Source: Denitratimonas tolerans (GTDB lineage: Bacteria; Pseudomonadota; Gammaproteobacteria; Xanthomonadales; Xanthomonadaceae). Taken from it: 64,000 nt of DNA. The first letter of the stretch is position 1. Each line of letters opens with the position of its first letter. This document shows positions 46,231 through 54,125 of the stretch, one piece after another. Location of the stretch: contig NZ_JBBDHC010000011.1 in the NCBI RefSeq assembly GCF_037203605.1, positions 55,081-119,080 on the forward strand. The letters are read 5' to 3'. The position numbers and the translations under genes are program-made. The notes below the pieces were generated by a model, which did no database searches, had not been told where the DNA came from, and worked only from the letters and a program-made list of their open reading frames with translations.

Positions 46231-49200
46231 ACGGTTCACCCCCGGTACTTCTCATCCTTTGCCCTCAAGACCAAGACCATCTCCGGGCCGGGCCTCGCAG
46301 CGCCGCTGACTTGGCAGTTCGACTACGGCACCGCCAACGCCACCTGGCAGGGCGAGTGCGGCAGCGGATGCATCACCACCAAGGCGGTCGCGGTGACCGG
46401 GCCGGACGATTTCGTCCGGCACACCTTCGGCACGAAGTACGCGGAGAACGAAGGACGACTGCTGAAGCGGGAAACCGGTCCCAACATCAACACTATCCTT
46501 CGTACCGAAACGATGACCCATCAGACGTCATCGGCGGGGCTTGCCTTTCCATCGCATGTCGGTTTTAGCCCCATGCAGCGCACCGACGGCATGGCAGGCC
46601 GGAACATTCCGCAAAAAGGCAACACGATCACGCAGGATGGCAACACCTTCGGCTGGTCCGTCGCGCCGGCGGACTTCGATATCTTCGCCCGCCCCACCCG
46701 GATCACCCGGACGGGCAGTGCCACGCGGGTTGAAAAGATCGCCTATCACGACAACACCGCGCGGTGGGTGCTGGGCCAGATGGAAAAACGCACCTGCCTC
46801 AGCACCACGACAGGCGGCACGGGCTGCACCAACACCGCCGTGGCGCAAACCACCTTCGATCCCGTCACCGCCCTGCCTCTCATCCACGCCGCCTATGGCC
46901 AGGTGCTGCAAACCCTGACCTGGCATGCGGACGGTTCGCTGCACACCAGCACCGACGGCAACGGCCACACCACCACCTTCACCGACTGGTACCGCGGCGT
47001 GCCGCGCCACATCCGGCACCCGGCCACCGCCGAAGCACCCGCCGGCGCGACGCAGACGGCCATCGTCAGCACGCGAGGCGAAATCACCCGGATCACCGAC
47101 GAACTGGGCTACGCCACGAACTACGGCTATGACCCGATGGGCAGGCTCTCCAGCATCACCTGGCCCGCCGGCGACAGCACCGCCTGGACCCCCACCTCGC
47201 GAAGTTTCGCCCCGCTCGCCAGTGACGACACCGACGCAGGCATTCCCGCCGGCCGCTGGCGGCTGGCCGAAACGACCGGAACCCATAGCCGCGACACCTT
47301 CTACGACGCCCTGTGGCGCCCCGTGCTCACCCGCGAACGCGACACCGCCAGCAGCGCCACCACCCGCTACGTGAAGCGCGCCTTCGACAGCCAGGGCCGG
47401 GAAACCTTCGCCTCCTATCCCAGCACCGGCAGCAGCCCCGCCACCGGCATCACCACCCAGTACGATGCGCTGGGCCGAACCCGGAAAACGCAGGCCAACT
47501 CCGAGCTCGGCATCCTCACCACCGAAATCAGCTACCTGCCCGGCAACCAGGTCGCCGTCATCGATCCGAGGGGCCACGTCACCACGACCAGCCACCAGAC
47601 CTTCGACGAGCCCGACTACCGCCTGCCGCTGAGCGTTGCCGCGCCCGAAGGCGTCACCACCACCTACACGCGCGATGCCTACGGCAAGCCGCTCACCCTC
47701 ACCCGCAGCGGCAGCTACACCCCGCCCGGCGGCGGCCCGGAAAGCCTCAGCCTGACGCGCCGCTACCTGTACGACAGCCAGCAGCGCCTGTGCAAGACCA
47801 TCGAGCCCGACGCCGGCATCTCGCTGTTCCTGTACGACGCCGCCGGCAACCTGGCCTGGCGCGCCACCGGCCAGAACACCCTCACCAGCACCACCAGCTG
47901 CCAGACCGGCTCGGTCGGCCCGAGCAAGCGCAGCGCCCATGTCCACGATGCGCGCAACCGCCTGATCGCCATCGACCACCCCGGCAGCACCGAGGACGTG
48001 GGTTTCACCTACCACCCCGACGGCGCGCTGCACACCGCCACCACCGGCACGCTGTCCGCCACCGCCCCGCTGGCCTGGAGCAGCAGGACCAGCGAGTGGA
48101 CCTACGGCTACAACAAGCGCCGCCTGCCCACCACCGAATCCCTGCACCTGCCGCCGGAAAACAGAACCTTCGGCCTCACCCGCGGCTACACCGCCCTCGG
48201 CCACGACGCCTCGCTCACCTACCCCGACACCGCGCCCGGCACCGCCCTGAGCCTGGCCTTCGCCCCCAACGCCCTCGGCCAGCCCACCCAGGCCGGCAGC
48301 CATGCCACCTCCGCCACGTATCACCCCAACGGCCAGATCAAGGGGTTCAGCTACGGCAACGGCCTCAAGCGCAGCGTCACGCAGAACGCCCGCGGCCTGC
48401 CGAGCCGCATCCTCGATCAGTACAGCGGCGGCGCGCGGCTCGACCACGCCCTGACCTACGACCCCAACGCCAACCTGGCCGGGCTCGTCGATGGCCTCGC
48501 CGGCGCGCAGGAAAGCCGCACCTTCCAGTACGACGCCCGCGACCGCCTGATCCAGACCAGCGCCACGCCCTCAGCCGGCAGCTACGCGGAAACCTGGGCC
48601 TACGACCCGCTCGACCGCATCCGCAGAGTCGTCCAACCCGGCAGGGACTGGCGCTATCACTACGACGCCGGCACCTTCCGCCTGCACGAGATCAAAAACC
48701 CGGCCAGCGCCCCGCAGCGCAGCTACGCCTGGAACACCCGCGGCGAATGGACCACGCGCACCTGGCACAGCGCCGGCAATCCCGGCTTCACGCCCCCGAC
48801 GATCTTCCGCAACGGCTTCGAGGAAGACCTCATCAGCACCCCCCACGGCTACGTCTTCGACAACGCCGGGCGCCTCGTCAACGCCAACGGCATCACCCAC
48901 CGCTACGACGCTCACGGGCGGCGGGTTGTCACCACGGAACCGCAGTGGGGCACGCGCCTTCAGGTCTACGACCGCAGCGGCGCGCTGCGCTACGCGGAAG
49001 ACAGCGCCAGCAACGAGCGCACCGAGTACGTCCACCTCAGCGGGCAACTGGTCGGCGAACGCAGCCGGCCACTCAACGCCACCACACCGATCCTGCGCTA
49101 CCTGCACAGCGACCAGCGCGGCACCCCGAGCGTGAAGACCGCGAGCAACCGCGACGTCATCTACCGAAGCTGGAACGACGCCTACGGCGAACCCCACGAC

Positions 49201-49968
49201 CACCTCTGGCGCGATGGCCCCGGCTTCACCGGCCACGCGATGGACCCGGCGAACCAGCTGGTCTACATGCAGCAGCGCTACCATGACCCGGAGACGGGGT
49301 TCATCAGCCCGGACCCGGTGAGCGCCGATCATGGGAGCTTCAATCGGTATTGGTATGCCAACAACAACCCGTACACGCTGGTTGATCCGGATGGAAAATT
49401 CCCCCAACTGCTCGGCGCGATAATTACGGGAGCAGTTATTGGCGCAACGGTTGATGTGGTGGCTCAGCAATTCGTGAATGGGCTTGGATCTAATATAGAC
49501 ACCACTTCTGTATATGTTTCAGCAGGTGTTGGGGCGGCAACTGGCGGAGTGGGTGCGATCTACGCCAATGCGGCGAGAATCGGGATGATTGCGGGAAAGC
49601 CAATAACCACCATACAAGCAGTTGCACGTACCGCAGGAACAAATGGCGCAATAGGTGCCGCGGGCTCGGCTGTAGATAGTGTTGCCCATGGAGAAGCCCC
49701 AAGTGCTACCAGCATGGCAATTTCTGGGGCTGCCACAATGGGGATGAGCGCTGCGGCTGGGAGGATATCAAATGCCACTGCAATCAAGTTAGAAAATATT
49801 AGCGGGGCAGCTGTTAATACTCCGGCGGGCATCGGCGGCAGCGTTGCCAGATCTACTGCGAGCGCCCAAAGAGCAGCGGCCTCTCAATCGGCTTCTGCAT
49901 CTTTTGCCGAGTTTTCCGTAGATGTCATAGGTTCTGCCGCACAGCGAAAAATCGAGGAGAAAAAATAG
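46231..49968 (+). pseudogene. Rhs/YD-repeat protein, 3' part with toxin tip 1
   Basis: This continues the frame of the upstream segment. An in-frame GTG at 46393 could act as a restart, but would give a protein without signal peptide. It contains many YD repeats (for example YDPMGRLSSITWP, YDALGRTRKTQ), an internal IFRNGFEEDL motif, and the Rhs core end YHDPETGFISPDPVSADHG ... NPYTLVDPDG. After about 49398 the base composition becomes more AT-rich and a glycine/alanine-rich tip of about 190 residues follows, ending AQRKIEEKK. The tip is the variable toxin domain; its family is not recognised. The stop codon overlaps the immunity gene by one base. Confidence 0.8.
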
Positions 49969-50156
49969 TGAGCGCAGCAAGAAAAATACTCTTGGACCAT
50001 GAAAAATCCGCTTTGCTGATAGCACTTATTGCCGGGGGATTCATGTGGTATGGGTACGGCCTGCTTAAAGGCATGCTATTCTTTTTATTCGCATTTCTGT
50101 TGCCCCAGCCAATTTATATTTATCATTACTGGCGGCGCGATAAAAGGTTGGGGTGA
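49968..50156 (+). CDS. Small two-helix membrane protein, putative immunity to toxin tip 1
   Basis: The 62-residue protein starts at GTG overlapping the Rhs stop (TAGTG), with GAGGAG about eight bases upstream. Two hydrophobic helices (ALLIALIAGGFMWYGYGLL and a following FFLFAFLLP segment) are joined by a short turn and end in a basic tail. Position, overlap and AT-rich composition match the immunity gene that follows Rhs toxin tips. A membrane immunity protein suggests that the toxin acts on the membrane, which is inference. No sequence family is recognised. Confidence 0.65.
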   Translation: MSAARKILLDHEKSALLIALIAGGFMWYGYGLLKGMLFFLFAFLLPQPIYIYHYWRRDKRLG

Positions 50157-50257
50157 GCCTGCCAACCCCACCACCCCGTACACCTCACAAGCAAGGCCGA
50201 TTCGATAACTGGAGGCGTCGCAATGAATAATGCAACCTTCTGAGGAGGCGCACTGCA
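50140..50257. repeat. Conserved Rhs tail segment, copy 1
   Basis: The segment begins with the hairpin GGTTGGGGTGAGCCTGCCAACC and continues through ATAACTGGAGGCG and CAATGAATAATGC. It is homologous to 53625-53736 downstream of the second Rhs immunity gene. Together with the MITE it accounts for the 322-bp gene-free stretch 50157-50478. Confidence 0.7.
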
Positions 50258-50280
50258 AACTGCCAAGCAACATTCGCTTA

Positions 50281-50458
50281 CCTGATTAGCCCTGATCCTC
50301 AGCCGATGCTTCGGCGAAGAGTGGCTTTGGCTCGCCATTCCCGCATGCTTTTGGCGGAAACCCGGTGACTTGGCTTTTGTTGTGGATGCATCTGGAAGCA
50401 AAGACACTGGATTCCTGCCTTCGCAGGAATGACGAACTGAGAGTCAGGGCTAATCAGG
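50281..50458. mobile_element. 178-bp MITE-like element, copy 2
   Basis: The same ends and length as copy 1, with three internal substitutions. It is flanked by a 23-bp direct repeat (AACTGCCAAGCAAYATTCGC plus TTA) at 50258-50280 and 50459-50481 with one mismatch. The uninterrupted version of this site is at 53737-53759. The insertion lies right at the stop codon of the 81-residue gene. Confidence 0.88.
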
Positions 50459-50478
50459 AACTGCCAAGCAATATTCGC

Positions 50479-50724
50479 TTATCGCTTCATCCGCCCAGCA
50501 TTCAACCAAAGCGTCTCCAGAAGCTCGCCGCTGGCAATACCCTGTGCAGCTTCCAGTTGCTGCGACAGCACCACCAGTGCATTGAGCAGGTTGTCGCTGG
50601 AGATGGACAGCTCGTGCCGCGGGCAGGAATGGAGCACGTCAACAAGCAGGTTGATCTGTCCCTGCATCGAGGTCAGCAGCTGATAGAGCTGGTCGAGGCA
50701 ATCCATGGTGTGCTGGTGATTCAT
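50479..50724 (-). CDS. 81-residue helical protein of unknown function, copy 1
   Basis: The protein starts MNHQHTMDCLDQLYQLLTSM and is predicted almost entirely helical with heptad-like leucines. It ends NAGRMKR. A near-identical copy, with two differences, lies at 53757-54002 in the same position behind the second Rhs unit. AAGAGGAG is six bases upstream of the ATG. The 5' region folds into conserved hairpins. I do not recognise a family. Its constant association with the Rhs tails suggests it travels with the cassette. Confidence 0.7.
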   Translation of the reverse strand: MNHQHTMDCLDQLYQLLTSMQGQINLLVDVLHSCPRHELSISSDNLLNALVVLSQQLEAAQGIASGELLETLWLNAGRMKR

Positions 50725-50825
50725 CGCGCGCTCCTCTTGTGCCCGTCAACCAGTCGCCGCCGAAGGTGGCGGACGACGCGCGGTTGACAGACCGGGAGAC
50801 AAGCACCGGCGAGCCTTTCGGCTCC
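50725..50825 (-). promoter_or_regulatory. Structured leader of the 81-residue gene, copy 1
   Basis: On the minus strand a GAGCC-GAAA-GGCTC tetraloop hairpin is followed by AACCGCGCGTCGTCC. Next comes a nested stem GTCAACC ... GGTTGAC enclosing GTCG/CGAC and CCGCC/GGCGG, just before the ribosome site. The same blocks occur before copy 2 with a changed but still paired inner stem, suggesting a conserved RNA structure. Confidence 0.5.
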
Positions 50826-50882
50826 CGCGCGCCGCCCGCCATGGATTGGCGAGGCACACAGCCACTACCGATGCGGAAGGCG

Positions 50883-50916
50883 CAAAAAAAAGCGCCAACA
50901 TCAGGCAGTGGGCGCT
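50883..50916 (-). terminator. Intrinsic terminator, minus strand
   Basis: The minus strand reads AGCGCC, a 14-base loop, GGCGCT, then a run of eight T residues. It could end transcripts coming from brnTA and insulate the 81-residue gene from them. Confidence 0.6.
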
Positions 50917-51015
50917 TGCGCGCATGTCTCCAACGGGCTGTCACCCCCGGCCAGCACCGTTGCGTGCTGGCAATTCGAGCTTACGCTCCGCATCAAGTCG
51001 GTGCAATGCTGCCCG

Positions 51016-51354
51016 CCTCGGCGCGCCGCCTGCCCACCACCGACTCCCTGCACCTGCCGCCGGAAAACAGAACCTTCGCCCTCACCCGCGGCTACACCGC
51101 CCTCGGCCACGACGCCTCGCTCACCTATCCGGACACCGCGCCCGGCACCGCCCTGAGCCTTGCCTTCACCCCCAACGCCCTCGGCCAGCCCACGCAGGCC
51201 GGCAGCCACGCCATCTCCGCCACGTATCACCCCAACGGCCAGGTCAAGGGGTTCAGCTACGGCAACGGCCTCGCGCGCAGCGTCACGCAGAACGCCCGCG
51301 GCCTGCCGGGCCGCATCCTCGATCAGTACAGCGGCGGCAAGCGGCTCGACCACA
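51016..51354 (+). pseudogene. Rhs/YD-repeat fragment (left part of second copy)
   Basis: This stretch encodes about 112 residues nearly identical to codons of the first Rhs gene (from RRLPTTDSLHLPPENRTF to YSGGKRLDH), homologous to 48118-48447. It lacks the signal peptide and most repeats, and stops being homologous at 51354 where the brnTA insertion begins. The remaining C-terminal part resumes at 52066 in another reading frame, with about 315 bp missing relative to the first copy. Confidence 0.85.
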
Positions 51355-51384
51355 CGGGTTGTATCGCCCATGAGGTGGGTTGCG

Positions 51385-51699
51385 TCATGGACGGGGCCTT
51401 TGGGCATCCACGAAGGCGCGCAGCACGGCATTGATCCGGGTCTGGTACCGGCGGCCAGACTGCTTGAAGAAGTCCACCACATCCCGATCCAGCCGCAGGG
51501 TCAGTTGCTGCTTGTTCTCGCTGGTGAGCAGGCCGGGGCGCGTCCATATGGCGTTATCCGAGCTGGCCGGAATGTCGCTCAAGTCGATGTCCTCGTCCTT
51601 CATGGCCTTCAACCGGGCCTTGGTTTCCTCGCTCATCTTGGGCGGGTTGGCCGGGTCGAGGGTGAACCTAACGGTTTTTCCAGTATTCGCGTCGCTCAT
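51385..51699 (-). CDS. brnA: BrnA antitoxin
   Basis: The 104-residue protein has an N-terminal segment MSDANTGKTVRFTLDPANPP and a C-terminal ribbon-helix-helix DNA-binding region (LTLRLDRDVVDFFKQSG, INAVLRAFVDAQ), as in BrnA. It neutralises BrnT and represses the operon. The start at 51699 overlaps brnT by 32 bases. It lies inside the disrupted second Rhs copy. Confidence 0.88.
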   Translation of the reverse strand: MSDANTGKTVRFTLDPANPPKMSEETKARLKAMKDEDIDLSDIPASSDNAIWTRPGLLTSENKQQLTLRLDRDVVDFFKQSGRRYQTRINAVLRAFVDAQRPRP

Positions 51700-51940
51700 G
51701 GGGAGTGGCCTTTCGGGCAGAAATGATGCGGATGGTGTCGTCGCGCAAGGTGTAGGCGACGGCCAGTTCGTGGCCATCAACCAGCCCCACCGTGATGAAG
51801 CGATCCTCGCCGTAGTCTTCGCGCTCGTCGTAGCGGTCGAGTCGGTTTACGTCGAGGAACACGGCCAAGGCTTCATTGAACGGTACGCCGTGCTTGATCA
51901 GATTGGTGGCGGCTTTGTCTTCATCCCAGTCGAATTGCAT
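51668..51940 (-). CDS. brnT: BrnT ribonuclease toxin
   Basis: The 90-residue protein opens MQFDWDEDKAATNLIKHGV and includes FLDVNRLDRYDEREDYGEDR and IRIISARKATPHERREY, the conserved blocks of BrnT (RelE-like fold). It cleaves RNA and halts translation when not bound by BrnA. It is the first gene of the pair, transcribed from a strong promoter 25 bases upstream. Confidence 0.92.
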   Translation of the reverse strand: MQFDWDEDKAATNLIKHGVPFNEALAVFLDVNRLDRYDEREDYGEDRFITVGLVDGHELAVAYTLRDDTIRIISARKATPHERREYWKNR

Positions 51941-51964
51941 AGTTTTTACTCAGCAGCAACTACG

Positions 51965-51993
51965 ATTGTAACAACATTCAGGGGAAAAGTCAA
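51965..51993 (-). promoter_or_regulatory. brnTA promoter and probable operator
   Basis: On the minus strand TTGACT and TACAAT are separated by 17 bp, a near-consensus sigma-70 promoter. A TTGTTACAA palindrome overlaps the -10, a plausible BrnA binding site for autoregulation. Confidence 0.75.
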
Positions 51994-52065
51994 GCCCCCC
52001 AAGGCCACCAGCGCCGCCGCTGGGCCGGTCGGTCGTGGGTCAGCATCAACACTTGGGCGCGTAGG

Positions 52066-53265
52066 TCGACCACCTGGCACAGCGCCGGCAACCCCGGCGT
52101 CACGCCGCCGACGATCTTCCGCAACGGCTTCGAGGAAGACCTCATCAGCACATCGGGCACCTTCACCTTCGACAACGCCGGACGCCTGGTCAACGCCAAC
52201 GGCATCACCCACCGCTACGACGCCCACGGCCGAAGGGTCCTCACCATCGAACCCATGTGGGGCACGCGCTACCAGGTCTACGATCGCAGCGGCGCGCTGC
52301 GCTACGCGGAAGACAGCGCCAGCAACCAGCGCACCGAGTACATCCACCTCAACGGCCAGCTGGTCGCCGAGCGCACGCGCGCGCTCAACGCCAGCGCCGC
52401 CACCGTCGCGTACCTGCACAGCGATCATCGCGGCACCCCGAGCGTGAAGACCGCGAGCAACCGCGACGTCATCTACCGAAGCTGGAACGACGCCTACGGC
52501 GAACCCCACGACCACCTCTGGCGCGACGGCCCCGGCTTCACCGGCCATGCGATGGACCCGGCGAACCAGCTGGTCTACATGCAGCAGCGCTACCATGACC
52601 CGGAGACCGGCTTCATCAGCCCGGACCCGGTGGCCGCCGATCATGGGAGCTTCAATCGGTATTGGTATGCGAACAACAACCCGTACACGCTGGTTGATCC
52701 GGATGGGCGGTTTCCGGGCGGGCGAGAGTTCGAGATGGAGAACAAGAGGTTAGGGGTGCAGCCTCCGCCTCGGAATGCCAACGACTGGTTGGGACCGGCG
52801 ATTGGAGGCGCGCTGACGGCGATGGTTGCAGCGCCAGTGGCAGGGTTCGTTTATGGTGCCGCGATCTCGAACCCGGTGCTGACAACAAACGTCGTCAACG
52901 CCATTGCGGAAGTGGCGGCAGGTGATGCGCTGGGAGGGGCAAGTCTTGCCGGGACAACTGCACTAGCCGCTGGGACTGCATCGAAAATTTCCCATCTATT
53001 TGATAATCCTAAACACAAATTAGATGCTTTGGTCGAGGTTAGCGGAGGGTCTCGTGAAAGGGCTTTTGCAGGACTTCAAAATGCTGCGAATAATGCGCTC
53101 GCTGAGGGGGTGCTAAAACCCGGGCCTAACGGAATCCTCCCTGGAGGGCAATCCGGAGCAATTCTTAATGTTAATGGTATTGATGTTCAACTCGTGGGTG
53201 GGCGAGTCAATGGAACCATTGTGGAGATCGGGAGTGCCAGCAGGCAATTCCTGAAAGACAGATGA
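52066..53265 (+). pseudogene. Rhs/YD-repeat C-terminal fragment with toxin tip 2
   Basis: The open frame encodes TTWHSAGNPGVTPPTIFRNG and then the Rhs core end, almost identical to the first copy (YHDPETGFISPDPVAADHG ... VDPDG). A different tip of about 185 residues follows, from FPGGREFEMENKRLGVQPPP to SASRQFLKDR. No start codon lies before ATG 52255, so any product would be a 336-residue orphan without signal peptide. The last 90 residues (with NVNGIDVQLVGGRVNGTIVE) form a compact AT-rich toxin-like domain that I cannot assign. Such orphan tips serve as donors for recombination into the intact gene. Confidence 0.78.
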
Positions 53266-53600
53266 GAAATCAAATGAAACCAACAGCGCTTGAAGCCGAT
53301 GTGTTAGAATTATTTTACCGTGAGTATTCAGACCTCTCTTTCCCTAACCCCCAAAGCATTGAGATAATTGACCGAATAAATACCGGGTCGGGTCGGCGCG
53401 TCATATTAAAGGCCCCCACGCTTCTCGATACATATTCTGGATATTTGGATATGCGAGGACACTTCATCGAAATGAAAGGCTTGGATCATGGATTGATGGC
53501 GACGATTTGTGTAGATAAAGGAGTGATAGACGAACTTGAATTTTCAGTGTACGGCGAAAATCTATGGAATGGCGAGGAAGGCTGCTGGAAGATTATCTGA
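53262..53600 (+). CDS. Putative immunity protein for Rhs toxin tip 2
   Basis: The soluble protein has up to 112 residues and no membrane helix. Its ATG overlaps the Rhs stop codon (ATGA); an ATG four codons later is an alternative. It is AT-rich like the tip and unlike the surrounding chromosome. The content is acidic and mixed alpha/beta (LDMRGHFIEMKGLDHGLMAT). No family is recognised. Position and overlap support an immunity role. Confidence 0.65.
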   Translation: MRNQMKPTALEADVLELFYREYSDLSFPNPQSIEIIDRINTGSGRRVILKAPTLLDTYSGYLDMRGHFIEMKGLDHGLMATICVDKGVIDELEFSVYGENLWNGEEGCWKII

Positions 53601-53624
53601 TCACGACAGCACGATAGTACGATA

Positions 53625-53736
53625 GGTTGGACTGAGTTTGCGAACCCCAACACCTCGCACACCTTGCAAGCCGAGGCCGATCCGATAACTGGTGGCGTGC
53701 AATGAATAATGCGATCTCTTGAGGAGGTGCACTGCA
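53625..53736. repeat. Conserved Rhs tail segment, copy 2
   Basis: This is homologous to 50140-50257: GGTTGGACTGAG ... GAACCCCAACACC, ATAACTGGTGGCG, CAATGAATAATGCGATC. It leads straight into the 81-residue gene without a MITE, so 53737-53759 is the natural empty site of MITE copy 2. Confidence 0.7.
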
Positions 53737-53756
53737 AGCTACCAAGCAATATTCGC

Positions 53757-54002
53757 TTATCGCTTCATCCGCCCAGCATTCAACCCAAGCGTCTCCAGAA
53801 GCTCGCCGCTAGCAATGCCCTGTACAGCTTCCAGTTGCTGCGACAGCACCACCAGTGCATTGAGCAGGTTGTCGCTGGAGATGGACAGCTCGTGCCGTGG
53901 ACAGGAATGGAGCACGTCAACAAGCAGGTTGATCTGTCCCTGCATCGAGGTCAGCAGCTGATAGAGCTGGTCGAGGCAATCCATGGTGTGCTGGTGATTC
54001 AT
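53757..54002 (-). CDS. 81-residue helical protein of unknown function, copy 2
   Basis: It differs from copy 1 at two residues (QLEAVQGIAS for QLEAAQGIAS, and ETLGLN for ETLWLN). DNA identity breaks immediately upstream of the start, where the ribosome site is AAGGGGG instead of AAGAGGAG. Both copies are kept open with few changes, which argues that the small protein is functional. Confidence 0.7.
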   Translation of the reverse strand: MNHQHTMDCLDQLYQLLTSMQGQINLLVDVLHSCPRHELSISSDNLLNALVVLSQQLEAVQGIASGELLETLGLNAGRMKR

Positions 54003-54097
54003 CGCGGCCCCCTTGAACGGAAGAAGCCCGTCACGCGAGGTGACGGACGACGCGCGGTTAGAAGACCGTCCAAGGGGCGGCGAGCCTTTCGGCTCTC
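54003..54097 (-). promoter_or_regulatory. Structured leader of the 81-residue gene, copy 2
   Basis: The minus strand shows GAGCC-GAAA-GGCTC, then AACCGCGCGTCGTCCGTCAC and a CCGTCAC/GTGACGG hairpin before the ribosome site. Compared with copy 1, the sequence of the second hairpin changes on both arms while pairing is kept. It also forms the upstream region of the divergent MFS gene. Confidence 0.5.
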
Positions 54098-54125
54098 GAC
54101 GCCTCCGGATAGAGGCAACGGAATC

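Noticed and set aside
44584..50458. Mobilisation of the 178-bp elements by the IS256-like element at the window end
   Set aside because: The 8-bp duplication of copy 1 would fit IS256, but the element ends (CCTGATTAGCCC) share nothing with the GAGCCTGTCAGAAAT end of the insertion sequence.
51380..52447. Plus-strand open frame running through brnTA into the second Rhs fragment
   Set aside because: It is antisense to brnA and brnT and in a different phase from the Rhs coding frame.
50771..54059. Integron attC sites, suggested by CGCGCGGTTAGAA and CGCGCGGTTGACA near the 81-residue genes
   Set aside because: The core sites do not fit GTTRRRY and no matching inverse core or integrase is present; a structured mRNA leader explains the sequence better.
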